In this document: piece after piece, positions 19,370 to 34,300 of the stretch
Layout: the number at the start of each line of letters is the position of its first letter
How positions within the stretch are numbered: the first letter of the stretch is position 1
Source: Valencia hispanica
Taxonomy: Eukaryota; Chordata; Actinopteri; Cyprinodontiformes; Valenciidae
Reading direction: 5' to 3'
NCBI GenBank assembly: GCA_963556495.2
Contig: OY747705.1
Coordinates: 28,448,501-28,512,500, forward strand
DNA: 64,000 nt
Notes under the pieces: generated by a model
What the model saw: only the letters and a program-made list of their open reading frames with translations
What the model was told of the DNA's origin: nothing
Databases searched by the model: none
Translations under genes and position numbers: made by a program

Positions 19370-22300
19370 CTATCTGGCTTTACGCAGCCTGCTGTTTAAA
19401 TTCCTCTGGTTGGTCAGGTTGTTTAGGACACAGTTGTTAGCCAGCAATGACAGTTTGGAGTTGATAGTCTCCTTCCTTTGTTCGCAGTTGTGCTCATCCT
19501 CTTTTCCCTCCGGTTCTTCTTCTTCTTCTTCTTCTTCATGTTCATCAACTTCACTTTCCTCGTCGCTGCGTTCATCTCGCTCCACCTGCATGTAAGACTT
19601 AAAGGTCATCAACATTTCTCTGCCCTATACCTCCATCAAGTGGTTGATTCAACGGTACTCACCTTGCCCGTGAAGACAAACTTGTACACCATGCGCAGAA
19701 TGAGGCAGGCCCAGAAGATGTGAAGAGCTTGTAGCACTAACAGCAGCGCGTTGAAGAAATAATAACCAAAGAAAGGCTGGAAAAACTCAAGAGACACCAC
19801 CATGGTTGTGTGGACAATTCTGAAAAATCAGTCACAATGTGGTGACAGTCAGTGTAGCCAGTATGATGTTGTTTCACCACCTGAACTTTTACAATGAAAA
19901 ACAAAAAATACAGATCAGTTACATTTTTAAAAATTTTGTAATAAATAAATATATATGCTTAAACCCTTAACTTCTTAGTTTCCTATCACAGTTTCATCCT
20001 CCTATACTTGTTGGTTAAGATTTGACCCCCCGCCCCAAATATAAGTAATTTTCTGTTGTTTAATTTTCATTGTCGCAGTAATCACAAACTGAAAATGTTC
20101 CAAAAATGTCCAACCCTAAATATGAGTACATTTATTTAGAGGTAGAATGTTCCACAGTAGGAATTGTTTTTAACTAAATTGCACTTATTGGCACTCTTGC
20201 TAGTAACAATTTGTACAACTCATGAAAAAAGGCTGATCTTTTGTCTGGTGAATCATTTATGCGTTGATTTGACTTGGCGTTTGTATCAATAATCGGTTTT
20301 CTTAAAAGGCCTCGTATGTTTTATTTAAAAAATCTTGGTTTTCTTAAAGAGTTCATGATGCCATGCAGTCTAACAAGATTCGCAGAGCCTTTGGAAGAGA
20401 CACGACATCATAGTATTGTTCATAGTTGGTCATGAGGTGTGTTGCCAAAAAGCTCAATACTTGTCTCATCTAACCAAAGCATACAGTTTTCAAGTCCCAG
20501 TGGTATGAAGCAAACTCTACAGTATGTGTGTATGTTTGTGATGGTAGGAAAGCAAAGGACTTTTCCCCTGACAATCTATTCTTTCCAATTCTGAAGAGTG
20601 GCTAAAAGAAATGAGTCTGTGTGAAACATCATATTTTTACTAATGCTTTAAAATAAAGTTATTAAATAAAACTTCCTAGACACTCTGATCAACTAGTGAC
20701 ATAAAGCATATTCCTAAAGTAATGTTTTGTTTATATTTATACTATACTGTACAACATTTTAGGGGTGCCAATCCGAGTAGCAGTTGGGATTTTTTTCTGC
20801 AATTTATCTATCTGAATATGGGATTTATATGCCCAGAAAAAGATTTACTTAGATTAAAGGTTTGATTTTTATAAATCTTTCAATGTATGATTATGCTATT
20901 GGAACAAAAAAACGTTCCTAAGACTTTTTGCACATTGTTAGGGGATCAATCATAATGGAAAACACAGTATACCTTGAAAAAATATTTGATAACTGTATTG
21001 TTACCCTCTGGACATTTTAACTCTACATGTGTTTTAACGTCTACTTAGTTCATTTTTCTGTCTGATCCCATATTCTTTTCGCTACAACTGACTTCACAGA
21101 AAAGGAAAGTTTTTTTCTGTTGTCAGGGACCATTAAAAACTGTAACTAAAATTTAAGTAATTCTCCAATGATGCTGACTGAGAGTGCTAGTTTGTGCAGC
21201 CGTCTAAATACAGTGACAATAGGCAACATGCAGTCTTACCTGCAAGGAAACACCACAAGTCTTGTAACCAGGAAGACCACAGCAAATATGACAAACAGCG
21301 AATCACATGTCGTGGTCCACACTGCATAGTGAAACATTTTGGCAGACTATGAAAATAAGAGCAGAAAAACTTAGTTTTTACATGTTCATTGTTACTGAAA
21401 AAGCACCTCAACATAATTGTAGTAAAGTCCAATTTTCATATTACATTATTATTTTGAAAAGAATTAATTAAATAATGGCTTAGGGGTTGTTAAAAACCAT
21501 TAAGAAGTAACCTTTTAATGGTGATGTGACAGGATTCAAAACTGAGCCTGGTGAAACTTCTTGGCTCCAATGAGCAAAAATAATTTGCTTATTTGCTTTG
21601 CAAATGAATCAAGTGGAAGGTAGACAATTGTAATGTTGAGCAGGCTGCTTATAAAAAGTGTTGCTCTTCGTAACTCTACGTCCTAAATAGGTATACTACA
21701 GTAAAGGTACCATAAACGTATAGCTAAGACAAATGTAACACAGTGAGGGCCAGTAACAATAAAAGTGGCTTGAAGTTACAACTGACTCAAGTACACCTTT
21801 TGAACTCTACTCTGTCAATTTTAGTATAAGACAAATGTTAAATCTTTTTAGAGAGATAAAAAGATTTGTACATTTGGGAGACTGTGGGATTTTAATTTTG
21901 CTGGTTTGCAGAGTTGGATTCAACACTTTGTAGAGTTGTGCTAATTTAGAGCTCTTGCAGAATGGGATGGACATCCCTGGCCCTCTGGGACATTGTTTTT
22001 AGAATCTTGATCTGTGTAAAAGTGTTTGTACATTTGCGAGTATGATTGAGTAAATGTGGCTCCAGTATAAAGTACCTTGAGTGGTCATATGACTAGAAAA
22101 GCGTTATTTAAATGTATTCCATTTAAAATTACAGAAAGATTTATATTTGGGCTCAAGAGGTTGCAGTTTAAGTAGCTTAAGGTGTAGAGACCCTGGAAAA
22201 CTGAATAGAACAAGTTAAAACTTCTTTGCTTTTTAATCGAGAATGATTTTAAATTTGATTAACAAGCAAATGCAACCTTCTAATCTTGTTCAAGGGCATA

Positions 22301-25300
22301 GCGTATGTGTTCTTTGCAACTTTAATCACACTCTTTTTCCCGTTGAATATTGAAGTACATTTTATTTTAGACCAGGCCTGTCTGTGCTGTCGTGTTTGTG
22401 GCTGGTGCGAAATGAAGCAGCCTGAAGACAAATTTACACATCAATCCAAATTTATCGCCAACATCTGGAGTTGAGTTGGCACTTTAAGCATTTGTTTTAG
22501 AAATGTTGGAAGTCTGAGCCTGCACACATGGAGAAAAATGAGGACACTCTTTTTAAAATCAGTTCTTTATCATGAAATGTTCACATATTAATTTCTAATT
22601 TCATGTTATTTATCTTTGGAAAAAAATTATTTAATTGCACCTAAACAACAAAACGTAGCCTTGATTTACTTCATAAAAATGTGTATCCTATTTGAGTTTC
22701 CTTCAGATAGAATACACATTTTTATGTTTACATAAAAATGACACCTTACCCTCTAACAGCTAGGTAGAGGGTCTTTTTTGCATGACTACTGCTGACCTCA
22801 TTCATCCCTACAGCCCAACTCAACTCACCAGCCTTTTAAGGTGGAAAGATAGCCATGCTTTTCTGAGGTGCATCCTAAATGTATGAATTGATGCGTCTGG
22901 TTATAAAATAACATTCTCCATTTGTGTTTTACTTTTACCACTGAATGCTTTAAATCTAGGATGAATACCTTCGTGTTTTCTGAGGTCTTTTAGAAAATGA
23001 TGCTCTGTTTATTTGATTTGATTGTTCTTCATTTATCATCATTTTATTTCTTATTAAGTAATTAGTTGTTTAATTGTGGGAAAACCTTTAGGATGACAGC
23101 TGGTTTTACAGAGTGCTATAAATTCAAAAAATTTAAAAAAATTAATTGAGAGGACACATTTTTGGATGTTATACCTATGATATGAAAAAGATATAATGAC
23201 AACAGCTGTGGCTAAAATTGTATGCTAAAAAAAAGCATTCAAAAACAAAAACACTGCACATGGTCAAACAACCAATTTACAGATCATTATTTTGGTCCCG
23301 ACTGTTTCAGATTGGAAAATATACAAATGAATGTATAACTCAATATGCAGAAAAAACCTGGATACTTCAGGACAGTGATTCAAACAGTTTGTTAAGAAGG
23401 TCCAAAAATGTACCACATGGATGAAAGCTGAAAAGAAACCTAGCATTCACTGCTGTGAGTGTTGTCAGATAACCAAGCTGCTATACTTCACAACAATGCG
23501 GCTGCACTTCCTCTTGGCTCAGCTGTAGAAAACCTAATCACTGACGGGAGGCGAGCCAATCATGAATCTTTCCCCCCCAAAAAACACCTGTTCCTGCTCA
23601 GTTCTTTTAAAATGCAGATGCCTATGTTGCCTACTTCAGCCAGACTACAAAGCCAACCATAAAACAAGGAAAGGGTGAACAAAAAGAGAGCTGAGGAGAA
23701 CTGAGGCTAAATCAATTGAATTTAACAAATCAGTAGCGCATATTCATGGAATAGGACTTATTTAAGTAGCAACTTAGCATTGCTTCTCCTTTGACATGCA
23801 AGCTTTTGGCTGCATTTTTCTTTCCTGCACACTTTCTTTGGCTTCAGTTTTTGTAGTTGCATTGCCTTGGAACTAAGAGGAAGCAGCTGCAGTAATAAAA
23901 ATGGAGATTTCAGTCTATCCCGGATTTAAGGGGTTTTGACCAGCGGTACCTTGAAAAAAATGTCACAATTATCTATATGTTCAAATTAAACTTTCAATCA
24001 TGCAGGAAGAAAAAGCCATGTTTGATACACCACCGGCTGTTTTTCTTTCAGAATGAAATTTGATTTAAAATGCAAGAATTAGTCATCATATCATGGTGGC
24101 TGTAGAACAGTTGAAGCCAAATATGAACTGTTTAAAAGACATATAACCATTTTCCTCACTGCCTGACATTAAATCAAACTAAAGATTTTCTGTTTTAGGT
24201 CTGTTAGGATTAACAAAATTATTTATGTTAGCTATATTCCAGAATAATGAGAAAAAAATTTTTTTAGAATATATATAGATTTTTGATCCAGATGATTATA
24301 CACATTGCGTTGATTTTTGGTAACATTAGGCACTTTTCCACTATGGGAACTTCAGCATAATTTTACCGGACCTTCCCGATATACGCGTCTCTTGGAAATG
24401 GCCTGGTAGAGTCGCTGGTTGAGTCGCTGGGCAGGGCTGTGGTTACTCCATGGTGATTGGTTATAATTCAGAGGGAAATGAGCAGACGTCGCCAAACAAC
24501 GACTTTGTAAAAATAAGAAGAAAAACTGGCGAAGCAGTTTATAACAACAACAAACAAAAACACGGCAACAAGACCTGCTTCTTCCATGTCGATCTCTTGT
24601 TATTTCAGCTGCTGTGGGCGCCTTTTGGCTCTGATCAGTACTCGCTGCTAAAACGGTTGTGATATGCCGATGTCTTAGCTGATTCCTTAAAGGGCCAAAT
24701 TTGTATGGAGACACGGCGGGTGAGAGGAGCTGGCCGACAGATTACCCCACCAGAAAAAGATCTGTTTAAATTACCCTGAAGTTCCGATAGTGGAAACGCG
24801 TCTATTGTCTTTAAACTATATGTCAGAAGTTGCTGGAATTTTGGCCCATTCCTCCTGACAGAGCTGGTGTAACTAAATCAGGATTGTAGGCCACCTTGTT
24901 TGCAAACATGGACATGTTTGTGAAAATTAAGATATTGTCCCTTAGAGCATCTACAAACTATAATCTGACTTTTTATGTTGGTTTTGGCGTATTGGCTTCT
25001 TAGTCCCTGAGTGGCCTTTCAGGACTTATTTCACTGTGGATAATGATACACTCTTAGCCAGCGAGTGATTACAAAGCCGTGAAATCATCATCCCCACATT
25101 GTTTTAAGGCATACTAATCTTAGTGTATGGAAACTTCAGATTTGAAAGAAAGTTATGAAAATTACTTTAAAGTTTTCATGTAAACTCAGCAAAAAAAGAA
25201 ACGTCCCCTTTTAAGGACTGTGTATTTCAACAATAATGTTGTAAAAATCCAAATAACTTTACAGATCTTCATTGTAAGGGGTTTAAACAATGTTTTCCAT

Positions 25301-28300
25301 GAATGTTCAATTAACCATAATCAATTAATTAACATGCACCTGTGGAATGGTCGTTAAGACCTTAACAGCTTACAGAAAGTAGGCATTTAAGGTCACAGTT
25401 CTAAAAACGCAGGACACTAAAGAGACTTGTCTACCGACTGTGAAAAACACTCAAAGAAAGATGCCCAGGGTCCCTGCTTATCTGCGTGAACGTGCATTTG
25501 GCATGCTGCAGGGAGGCATGAGGACTGCTGATGTGGCTAGGGCAATAAATTGCCATGTCCGCACTGTGAGACGCCTAAGACAGCGCTACAGGGAGACAGG
25601 AAGGACAGCTGATCATCCTCGCAGTGGAAGACCACGTGTAACAACACCTGCACAGGATCGGTACATCCAAATATCACATCTGCATGACAGGTACAGGATG
25701 GCCACAACAACTGCCCGAGTCACACCAGGAACACACAATCCCTCCATCAGTGCTCAGACTGTCCGCAATAGGCTGAGAGAGGCTGGACTGAGGGCTTGTA
25801 GGCCTGTTGTAAGGCAGGTCCTTACCAGACAGCACCAGCAACAACGCCGCCTATGGGCACAAACCCACCTTCGCTGGACCAGACAGGAGTGGCAAAAAGT
25901 GCTCTTCACTGATGAGTCACGGTTTTGTCTCACCAGGGGTGATGGACGGATTCGTGTTTATCGTCAAAGGAATGAGCGTTACACCGAGGCCTGTACCCTG
26001 GAGCGGGATCGATTTGGAGGTGGGGGGTCCCTCATGGTCTGGGGCGGTATATCACATCACCATCGGACTGAGCTTGTTGTCATTGCAGGCAATCTCAATG
26101 CCTTGCGGTACAGGGAAGACATCCTCCTCCCTCATGTGGTGCCCTTTATGCATGCTCATCCGGACATGATCCTCCAGCAGGACAATGCCACCAGCCATAC
26201 TGCTCGTTCTGTGCGTGAGTTTCTGCATGACAGCAATGTCAGTGTTCTGCCATGGCCAGCGAAGAGCCCGGATCTCAATCCCATTGAGCACGTCTGGGAC
26301 CTGTTGGATCGCAGGGTGAGGGCTAGGGCCATTCCCCTCAGAAATGTCCAGGAACTTGCAAGTGCCTTGGTGGAAGAGTGGGGTAACATCTCACAGCAAG
26401 AACTGACAAATCTGGTCCAGTCCATGAGGAGGAGATGCACTGCAGTACTTCAAGCAGCTGGTGGCCACACCAGATACTGACTGGTACTTTTGATTTTGAG
26501 CCTCCGTTCATTCAAGGACACATTATTCTATTTCTGTTAGTCACATGTCTGTGAAACATTTTTAGTTTATGTCTTATGGTGTTGACTTATTTAGTGTTCA
26601 TACAAATATTTACACACATTAAGTTTACTGAAAGTAAAAACAGTTGAAAGTCAGAGGACGTTTCTTTTTTTGCTGAGTTTATTATTGTTGCCATTTAGCA
26701 AATATAGATAATTTTGAAAATCCTTTCTGATCCAAAATAGGAAAGGTTTAGTCTGGTTACATGTCAGACAATAATAAAGACATAAACTGTCATTTTACAC
26801 AGTTTATGTAAATACAGTATGTGGTTCCAACTGTAAATGGGCCGCTGAACATGTGATAACGACTGAGGTATATAACTAGTTTTATAGCTTTCCTCAGTTC
26901 TAAAATGACAAAGGCACCTGGATTATTTAGGTGTTATCAGCAACAAGTGACTTTTAGGGAAAAACAGCTGTATGAAACCAAGGAGAAAGGACTATTAGTC
27001 TCGTTGACAGTTGCAAGTCACAACTCTGAGTTTTCTTTTCGTCTGGTCCACCTCACAGATGCACAGATAAAACTGACTGTAAGCAAAAGTGAAAAGGCTT
27101 AGCTATGGCTTTGACCTGGGTGTGGTGCTTTACCTCAAGAAGGAAGTCGGACGAATCATGCAAAAGCATCACTAGTGTGCCAACCCTCACATAGTTTGAG
27201 CAGTAAGAGAAACCGATAAGAAATATAGTTGCGATGTGATGAACCACCTGCTCTTTGAAATCCTGAAACACAAGAACAGAAAATATTCAAGAAGACAGCA
27301 TTAACAAATACTCATCAATGTGAGGTTGTCCCAACAGAAAGGTTAAGAAAAAATGAAATATATTTTTTTAATGCAGTCTTTAAAAAATCCAATCTGATTT
27401 TTTTTTCTAGTCATTGAACGCACCATATATACAGGCTTCTAGGTCCCACTAACAGAACTTTTTGATGTGGAAGTTGTTACTGAGTAAAGAAATCAAGCCT
27501 CTCCCAATTAATGATCTGGGTTGTTGAGGAACTTGCTGACTAACTGCCAGCAAGGCAAGGCAATTTTAATTGTATAGCACACTTTCAACAACAAGGTAGT
27601 TCAAGGTGCTTTACATGATTAGTAAAGTAAAAACAGCAATAAAGCATAAAACACACACAGAGCATATGATACGTGAAAACCTTACTCAAAGGCAGCTCTA
27701 AACAGATTGTTTTTTGATTTAAAAGAACTCAAGTGTTTCAGCAGCTTTAAAGTTGTCTGAAAGTTTTTTCCCGATTAGAGGAGCATAGAAACTGACAGCT
27801 GGTTCTCCATATTTGGTTGTAGATCTAGAGATGTTGAGTGACTGGAATTAGAGGAACTCAGTGGTCTGGAGAGTTGGTGTAGTGACAGTAGATCTTCAAC
27901 ATATTTTGGTTCTAAGCCATTCAATGATTTATAAACTAGTAAAACTATTTTGAAGTCTATTCTCTGAGCTACAGGGAGCCAGTGTAAGGACTTTAGAACT
28001 GGGGTGATGTGCTCTACTTTCCTGGTTCTAGTGAGGACACGAGCAGCAGCGTTCTGGATCAGCTGAAGCTTACTAATTGACTTTTTAGACAGACCTGTGA
28101 AGACGCTGTTGCAGCAACCATTTCGACTAAAGAGAAATGCATGGATTAGTTTTTTGAGGTCCTGTTGTGACATCAGTCCTTTAATCCTAGAAATGTTCTT
28201 CAGGTGATAGAAGGCTGACCTCATGATTGCCTGTGGGTATATAAGGAGGCTATGCCACCTGCTTCCTTATGCTCACTGAAACTGCTGCATTTCTTGGCGT

Positions 28301-31300
28301 CTCCTGTCGCTCGCTGTCTGATCAGCTTCAAGTTGTGTGTTAAGCGTACTTGCTTGTCGGTAGCATAGAGGCGGAGCCATCGTATATTTATCCGGCTTGT
28401 TTGTGCACAAAGAAGCAACCTTGTTGTGGCATTATTTGATACTGGGGGCGTGAAGTTACAGCCTTCCCTAAGTGACTTTACCATAATAAAAGAGGTATGT
28501 ATCCTGCCGCTTAGTGAACGTAACCTTCAGCCACACTATTCTGATCTGAGCTGTTTGTTAGAGTAAGGCCATTTGCATCACTTGCGTTCCTCACCTTCCA
28601 GGTAACGTGATCATGGCGGATCCGGTACGTACGTGCTGCATTTCTTCCACTCTGTTTTAATAGTAGGTTATCATTCTGCTAACATAGTTCATTATTTTAC
28701 CAGACTCTGAAAATCTTGCGGTCCTGCAGGAGATGCTGCTGTTTCGTCTGGTGTTTTGTATTCCTTTTCTTTAGTTTGTTTCCTGTGTTTGGCTGCTTTG
28801 TTTTTGTTTTGCTTTTCTGCTGGTAGCATTTACTGTGGCCTGCTGGGCAACTCCATTATTTTATTTAGACTCGGAGTCCAGTTTTAACAAGTTATTTTAA
28901 TTATTGTTTTTTATGTGTGATGTTTTATTTTTAACTCTTTTTGTGTTCAGGCTGAGAGCTGGTGGTGGTGAACGGGGTCCTGGGGGTGATGGTTCGGTTC
29001 TGCTGTGCATGTGTTTGGTGCTGGGTTCCCTTCACGATGGATTTATATTTGTTTGGTTTTTCTTTTGGAATTCATTTTCTCCCCCTCTGGCTTGTTCCCT
29101 CCCCTGGTAAGTCTCAGTCCTGTCCATTCCCATCCCTTTTTGTTGTTTTTTATTTTATTTGTTGGACTCAATTAAAATGTTGTATTTTAAAATGATCTTT
29201 TAAAAACAAATGAACTTATAATAAATAGTAATAAATGAATATCTGAATTGTGGAACCACATTTCCTGCCTCAGTTCATAGTGGACCAAACCTGTGTGCCT
29301 TTATTTGTGCAATATCTATTTCCTTGGATGAAACCCTCAAGGTGGTGTTGCTGACAGTTGCTTTTTCCTGGAATAATAGTTAAATCTTGTTTAACTGCAG
29401 AGTTGTGTAACACACTATTTGTCTCTGTCTCTGGTGCTATTATAAATAATTATCTGATCAGCACCCTTGAGGCTATATCAGTGATTATCAGCAGCAGGAA
29501 ACATAAACCGTTAACCACACGCTCTCATATTAAACAAAATCTCAAATTGATAACCTGTCAGAAGGTTCAGCTGCCCATCATCACAATACTTAAGTTAGCT
29601 TTATTAAACAATAGATCTCTATCCGGGAAGTCTTTTCTTACCAAGGACTTCATCACTGAGCATAATTTACACGCCCTTTTTTATCAGAAACTTGGCTAGA
29701 TGAAAATAACGAAACAACTGCATTAATAGAATCTACTCCTCCAAATTACAATTTCTTAAGCAGGAGCAGAAAGCACAGACAAGGTGGAGGTGTAGCCACC
29801 ATCTTTCACAACTCAATGAACATTACAAAGGTAACTCTGGGCACGTTTGATTCTTTTGAATACCTAGCCACCCAGATAAATGAGCCTAACAAAGCATTAT
29901 TTCTAAGTTTATATATATATAACCACCAAAACTTAACTGTAACTTCTTTAATGATTTCAATGACCTTCTTTCTGTAATATGTATCGACTATGACCAACTA
30001 ATCATTGTGGGGGATTTTAACATCCATACTGACAACCCCCAAGATAGACAAGCAAAAACATTAGATGATACTCTCCACAACTTCGGCCTGACCCAGCATG
30101 TCAAACAACCAACACACAATAAAGGACACACTCTGGACTTAATTATCAGCAAAGGTTTAAATATTTCCAACATCTCTGTAATTAATATTGCGTTATCTGA
30201 CCATTTCTGTATTTTCTTTGAAAGTACCATCTCTGCTAAATTATCCAGCCACAGTAAGACCACTATAAAAAAGCTATTTCTAGGGGACAGTTCAGTAGAA
30301 ACCTTTAAACGTATTTATCCTTCCACCACATCCCCCTCCTCTCCAAACTCAAACTCAGTAAATAAGTTGGTAGATAATTTCCTTGCGAAAACCTCAGACA
30401 TCATGGATTCCATTGCTCCAACTAAAGTGAAAGTAGTCTCAGGTAGAAAAAAGTCTCAGTGGACAAGTAATCCACTGGTACGTAGTGAAAAAAGTGTCGA
30501 CGAGCCGAGAGAAAATGGCGGACAACTCGACTCCAGGTTCACTATGAGATCTACAAAGAGAGACTGAATATATATCAGCTAACTATAAAAGATGCTAGGG
30601 AATCGTTCTTTTCTGAAATCATCAACAGAAACATTAATAATGCACGGACCCTATTTGCAACAGTGGAAAGACTAACTAATCCTTTAGTGACAGTAGCCCC
30701 AGAACTAAACTCTACCAGGGCCTGCAATGAATTTGCCAGCTTTTTCGCTGAAAAGATTCTAACAATTAGACGGTCAATCTGTACCTCAATATCGAACCCA
30801 CAACCAGTGCCATCCCCAATCAACAACAATGTAGACAAAATGTCTGAATTCTACGAATTAAACCAGAACAGCCTTGAAAAAATCATTATCCAATTAAGCT
30901 CCTCCTCCTGCTGTCTTGATATCCTACCCACAGCTTTTCTAAAGAAAGTTCTTCCTGTTATGGGGTCTGATCTTGTTCAAATAGTGAACTCATCACTGCT
31001 ATCAGGTGTCTTCCCTCAGGCTTTAAAAACAGCAGTTATTAAACCACTGCTAAAGAAGAAAAATCTGGACAACACGTGAATGCAGAACTACAGGCCAATC
31101 TCTAATCTTCCATTCATCAGTAAGATTATTGAAAAAGCTGTGTTTCAGCAGTTAAATGGCTTCAAACCGTTTTGATGTTTTTCAGTCTGGTTTCCGCGCT
31201 CACCACAGCACCGAGACTGTCCTAGTCAAAGTATTCAATGACATCCGCATAAATACAGACTGTGGAAGAACCACAGTGCTGGTTCTGTTGGACCTCAGTG

Positions 31301-34300
31301 CAGCATTTGACACTGTTGATCATGATATTTTATTGGAACGACTGGAGAGCTGGGTCGGACTCTCTGGTACAGTACTTGGCTGGTTCGAGTCTTACCTAAA
31401 GAACAGGGACTTCTATGTTTCAATAGGAAACTTTTCATCAGAACGAACAGAAATCACATGTGGGGTGCCCCAGGGCTCCATCCTGGGGCCCCTCTTATTT
31501 AATATCTACATGGTCCCACTAGGCAAGATTATAGCAACCAATAACATTAGCTACCATAACTACGTGGATGACACTCAGCTCTACATTACAATGTCACCTG
31601 GTGACTCTGAACCCATTCAAACCCTAAATCAATGCATTGACCAAATAAATGGATGGATGTGCCATAACTTTCTCCAGCTGAATAGAAACAAAACTGAAGT
31701 GATTATTTTTGGACCCAAGGAGGAACGATCAAGAGTCAGCACACAGCTTCAGTCAATACAGCTAGAAACTACTGATCAGGCTCGAAACCTAGGTGTAGTA
31801 ATGGACTCAGACCTGAACCTCCAGGGTCACATAAAGGCAATAACAAGGTCAGCCTTCTATCACCTAAAGAACATTTCTAGGATTAAAGGACTGATGCTGC
31901 AACAGGACCTAGAAAAACTCATCCATGCGTTTATCTTTAGTCGGATTGATTACTGCAACAGCATCTTCACAGGTCTGCCTAAAAAGTCAATCAGACAGCT
32001 GCAGCTGATCCAGAACACTGCCGCTCGCGTCCTCACTAGAACCAGGAAAGTAGAGCACATCACCCCAGTTCTAAAGTCCTTACACTGGCTCCCTGTAGTT
32101 TAGAGAATATACTTCAAAATACTTTTACTAGTTTATAAATCATTACATGGCTTAGCACCAAAATATGTTGAAGACCTGTTGTCATGGTACCAACCACCAA
32201 GACCACTCAGGTCCTCCAACTCTAGCCTACTAAACATCCCTAGACTCAGAACTAAACATGGAGAAGCAGCTTTCAGTTTCTATGCTCCCCTTATCTGGAA
32301 CAGACTTCCTGACGAGTGTAGAGCTGCTGAAACTCTGAACTGCTTTAAATCGAGACTAAAAACCCATCTGTTTAGAATTGCCTTTGAGTAAATGCTTGAT
32401 GTCAAATGTATGAAATGTGTTCATGCTCTCTTGCTTTTTTGATCTTTCTCTTGCTTTATTGTGTATCATGTGTAATGTGTGTTTCTTTTATGTGTTTTTT
32501 TTTTTAAATCACCAAATCATGTAAAGCACCTTGAATTACCCTGCTGTTGAAAGTGTGCTATACAAATAAAATTTCCTTGCCTTGCCTTGCCTATTATAAA
32601 TAATTATAATCTTAATATGTTATATAATTGTAAATAATTAATGCCCACTCAGAAATAATCCTGAAGCCTTCTTATAATTACAAAAAATGAACTCATGATA
32701 TAATAATCTAACACAACAGTAAATCAGAGCTTTTTCTCTGTAATATTACGTTGAACAAAACTGTAATTTAGTTTGAATACATCTTGTGGGAAAAAAATAT
32801 TTTGTGATAGGTGCACTTCCAGATTTTGAGGTGCAATAAAAAGAGAAATGTTAATCAATTATAATCTGTGCTTTAAAAGAGTAAATCATATTTAATTTGA
32901 ATTTTTCTATACATTATTTTTTTGCAAAGACAGGTATATTAATTTAGAATGCAGAAGAAAGTATTTTATAGAGCTTTACTAAAACTGGTGATCAGAACTA
33001 GGTCACAAGATTTCTAAACTCTGCATGAACTATGCATGAAGACCATTAAGCAAAAACAAAAACAATGTTGGGACTAGAATAAATGGCTAAATATATGTGC
33101 TTTTATTGCATACAGGTGATGTTTTTGTCAGGTTCATACTCACTTTTCGCTTGACATCCACAGAAATACTGAGCAGCAGAGACAAATAGAAGCTCAGCTC
33201 CAAGATGTAATACCAGTAGTGAGTGTCTGCCACAGGCTGAAGAATGAGAGGTAGAGCATCCAAATGAGCAAACATTTACATTAACAGAGCCTTTCAGCTT
33301 TATCTGTGCAGTCAGAGGAAATTCATGGTGTGCAAAGGTATTCACACCCCTTGAGCTTTTTCACATTCTGTCAACGTTAGAACCAAAAACCAGTAGTACA
33401 ATAGGCACATTTCCACTATCGGAACTTCAGGGTAATTTTACCTGGACTTGATGGTATGCACACGTCTCCACTACACCAGGCTGGGCCAACAGGGCAGCTT
33501 TCGCAGTCATTTCAGGAACCAACGGAGTACCAGTCTGGGGGTATGTACTCGGAAATGGCCCAGTAGAGTCGCTGGGCGAGAGCTGTGGTTAAGTCGTGCT
33601 GATTGGTTGTAATTCAGAGGGAAATGAGCAAACGTCGCCAAACAACTGGCTTTGTAAAAATTACTGAGAGTTACTGTAAGCAGTTTATAACAACAGCAAA
33701 CAGCACGGCAACAAGCCCTGCTTCTTCCATGTCGATCTCTTTTTTTTTTTTGCTGCTCTGGGCGCCTTTTGGCTCTGATCAGTGACGTTACGTGCTGCTG
33801 AAACAGTCGTGATATGCAGATATCTTAGCTGATTCCTAAAAAGGGCCAATTGTGTATGGAGACACGGCTGAGAGGAGCCGGGTGACAGATTACTCCATCA
33901 GAAAAAGATCTGGTTAAATTATCCTGAAGTTCCAATAGTGGAGACGCGCTTTTAATTGTAAAGTGGAAGGGAAAGGAACACATTTTTTTTTACAAGAAAG
34001 GGCGAGTACATTTGAATTCAGCAAACCTGAAGTCAATATCAATATATTAAAGAAGCACCATCCCCACAGCATGATGCTGCCACCAACATGTTTGTTGGTG
34101 AGAATAATGTTGTTCTGGCTGATGTGTAGAGTCAGTTTTTCACCACATGTAGCATATTGCATGTAAGACAAATCACCTCAATTCATGAAACACTTTCTCG
34201 CTCAGGTTTACTGTCTCGCCTACTGTATGAATACATTTGCAAGGTACTGTACATGCAGCAAAGCAAAACAAACATCTTTTTTAAACAAAACTTTAGAAAC

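Noticed and set aside
19200..19723. Plus-strand Ser-rich and Phe-rich ORFs opposite the cers4 tail
   Set aside because: Antisense of the Glu-codon repeat and last exons of cers4.
25912..26440. Overlapping ORFs in other frames of the Tc1 transposase
   Set aside because: Shadow frames of the real transposase; no domain motifs.
29358..29699. Independent small protein gene
   Set aside because: Its C-terminal half is the start of the L2 endonuclease domain, followed by a stop; part of the LINE.
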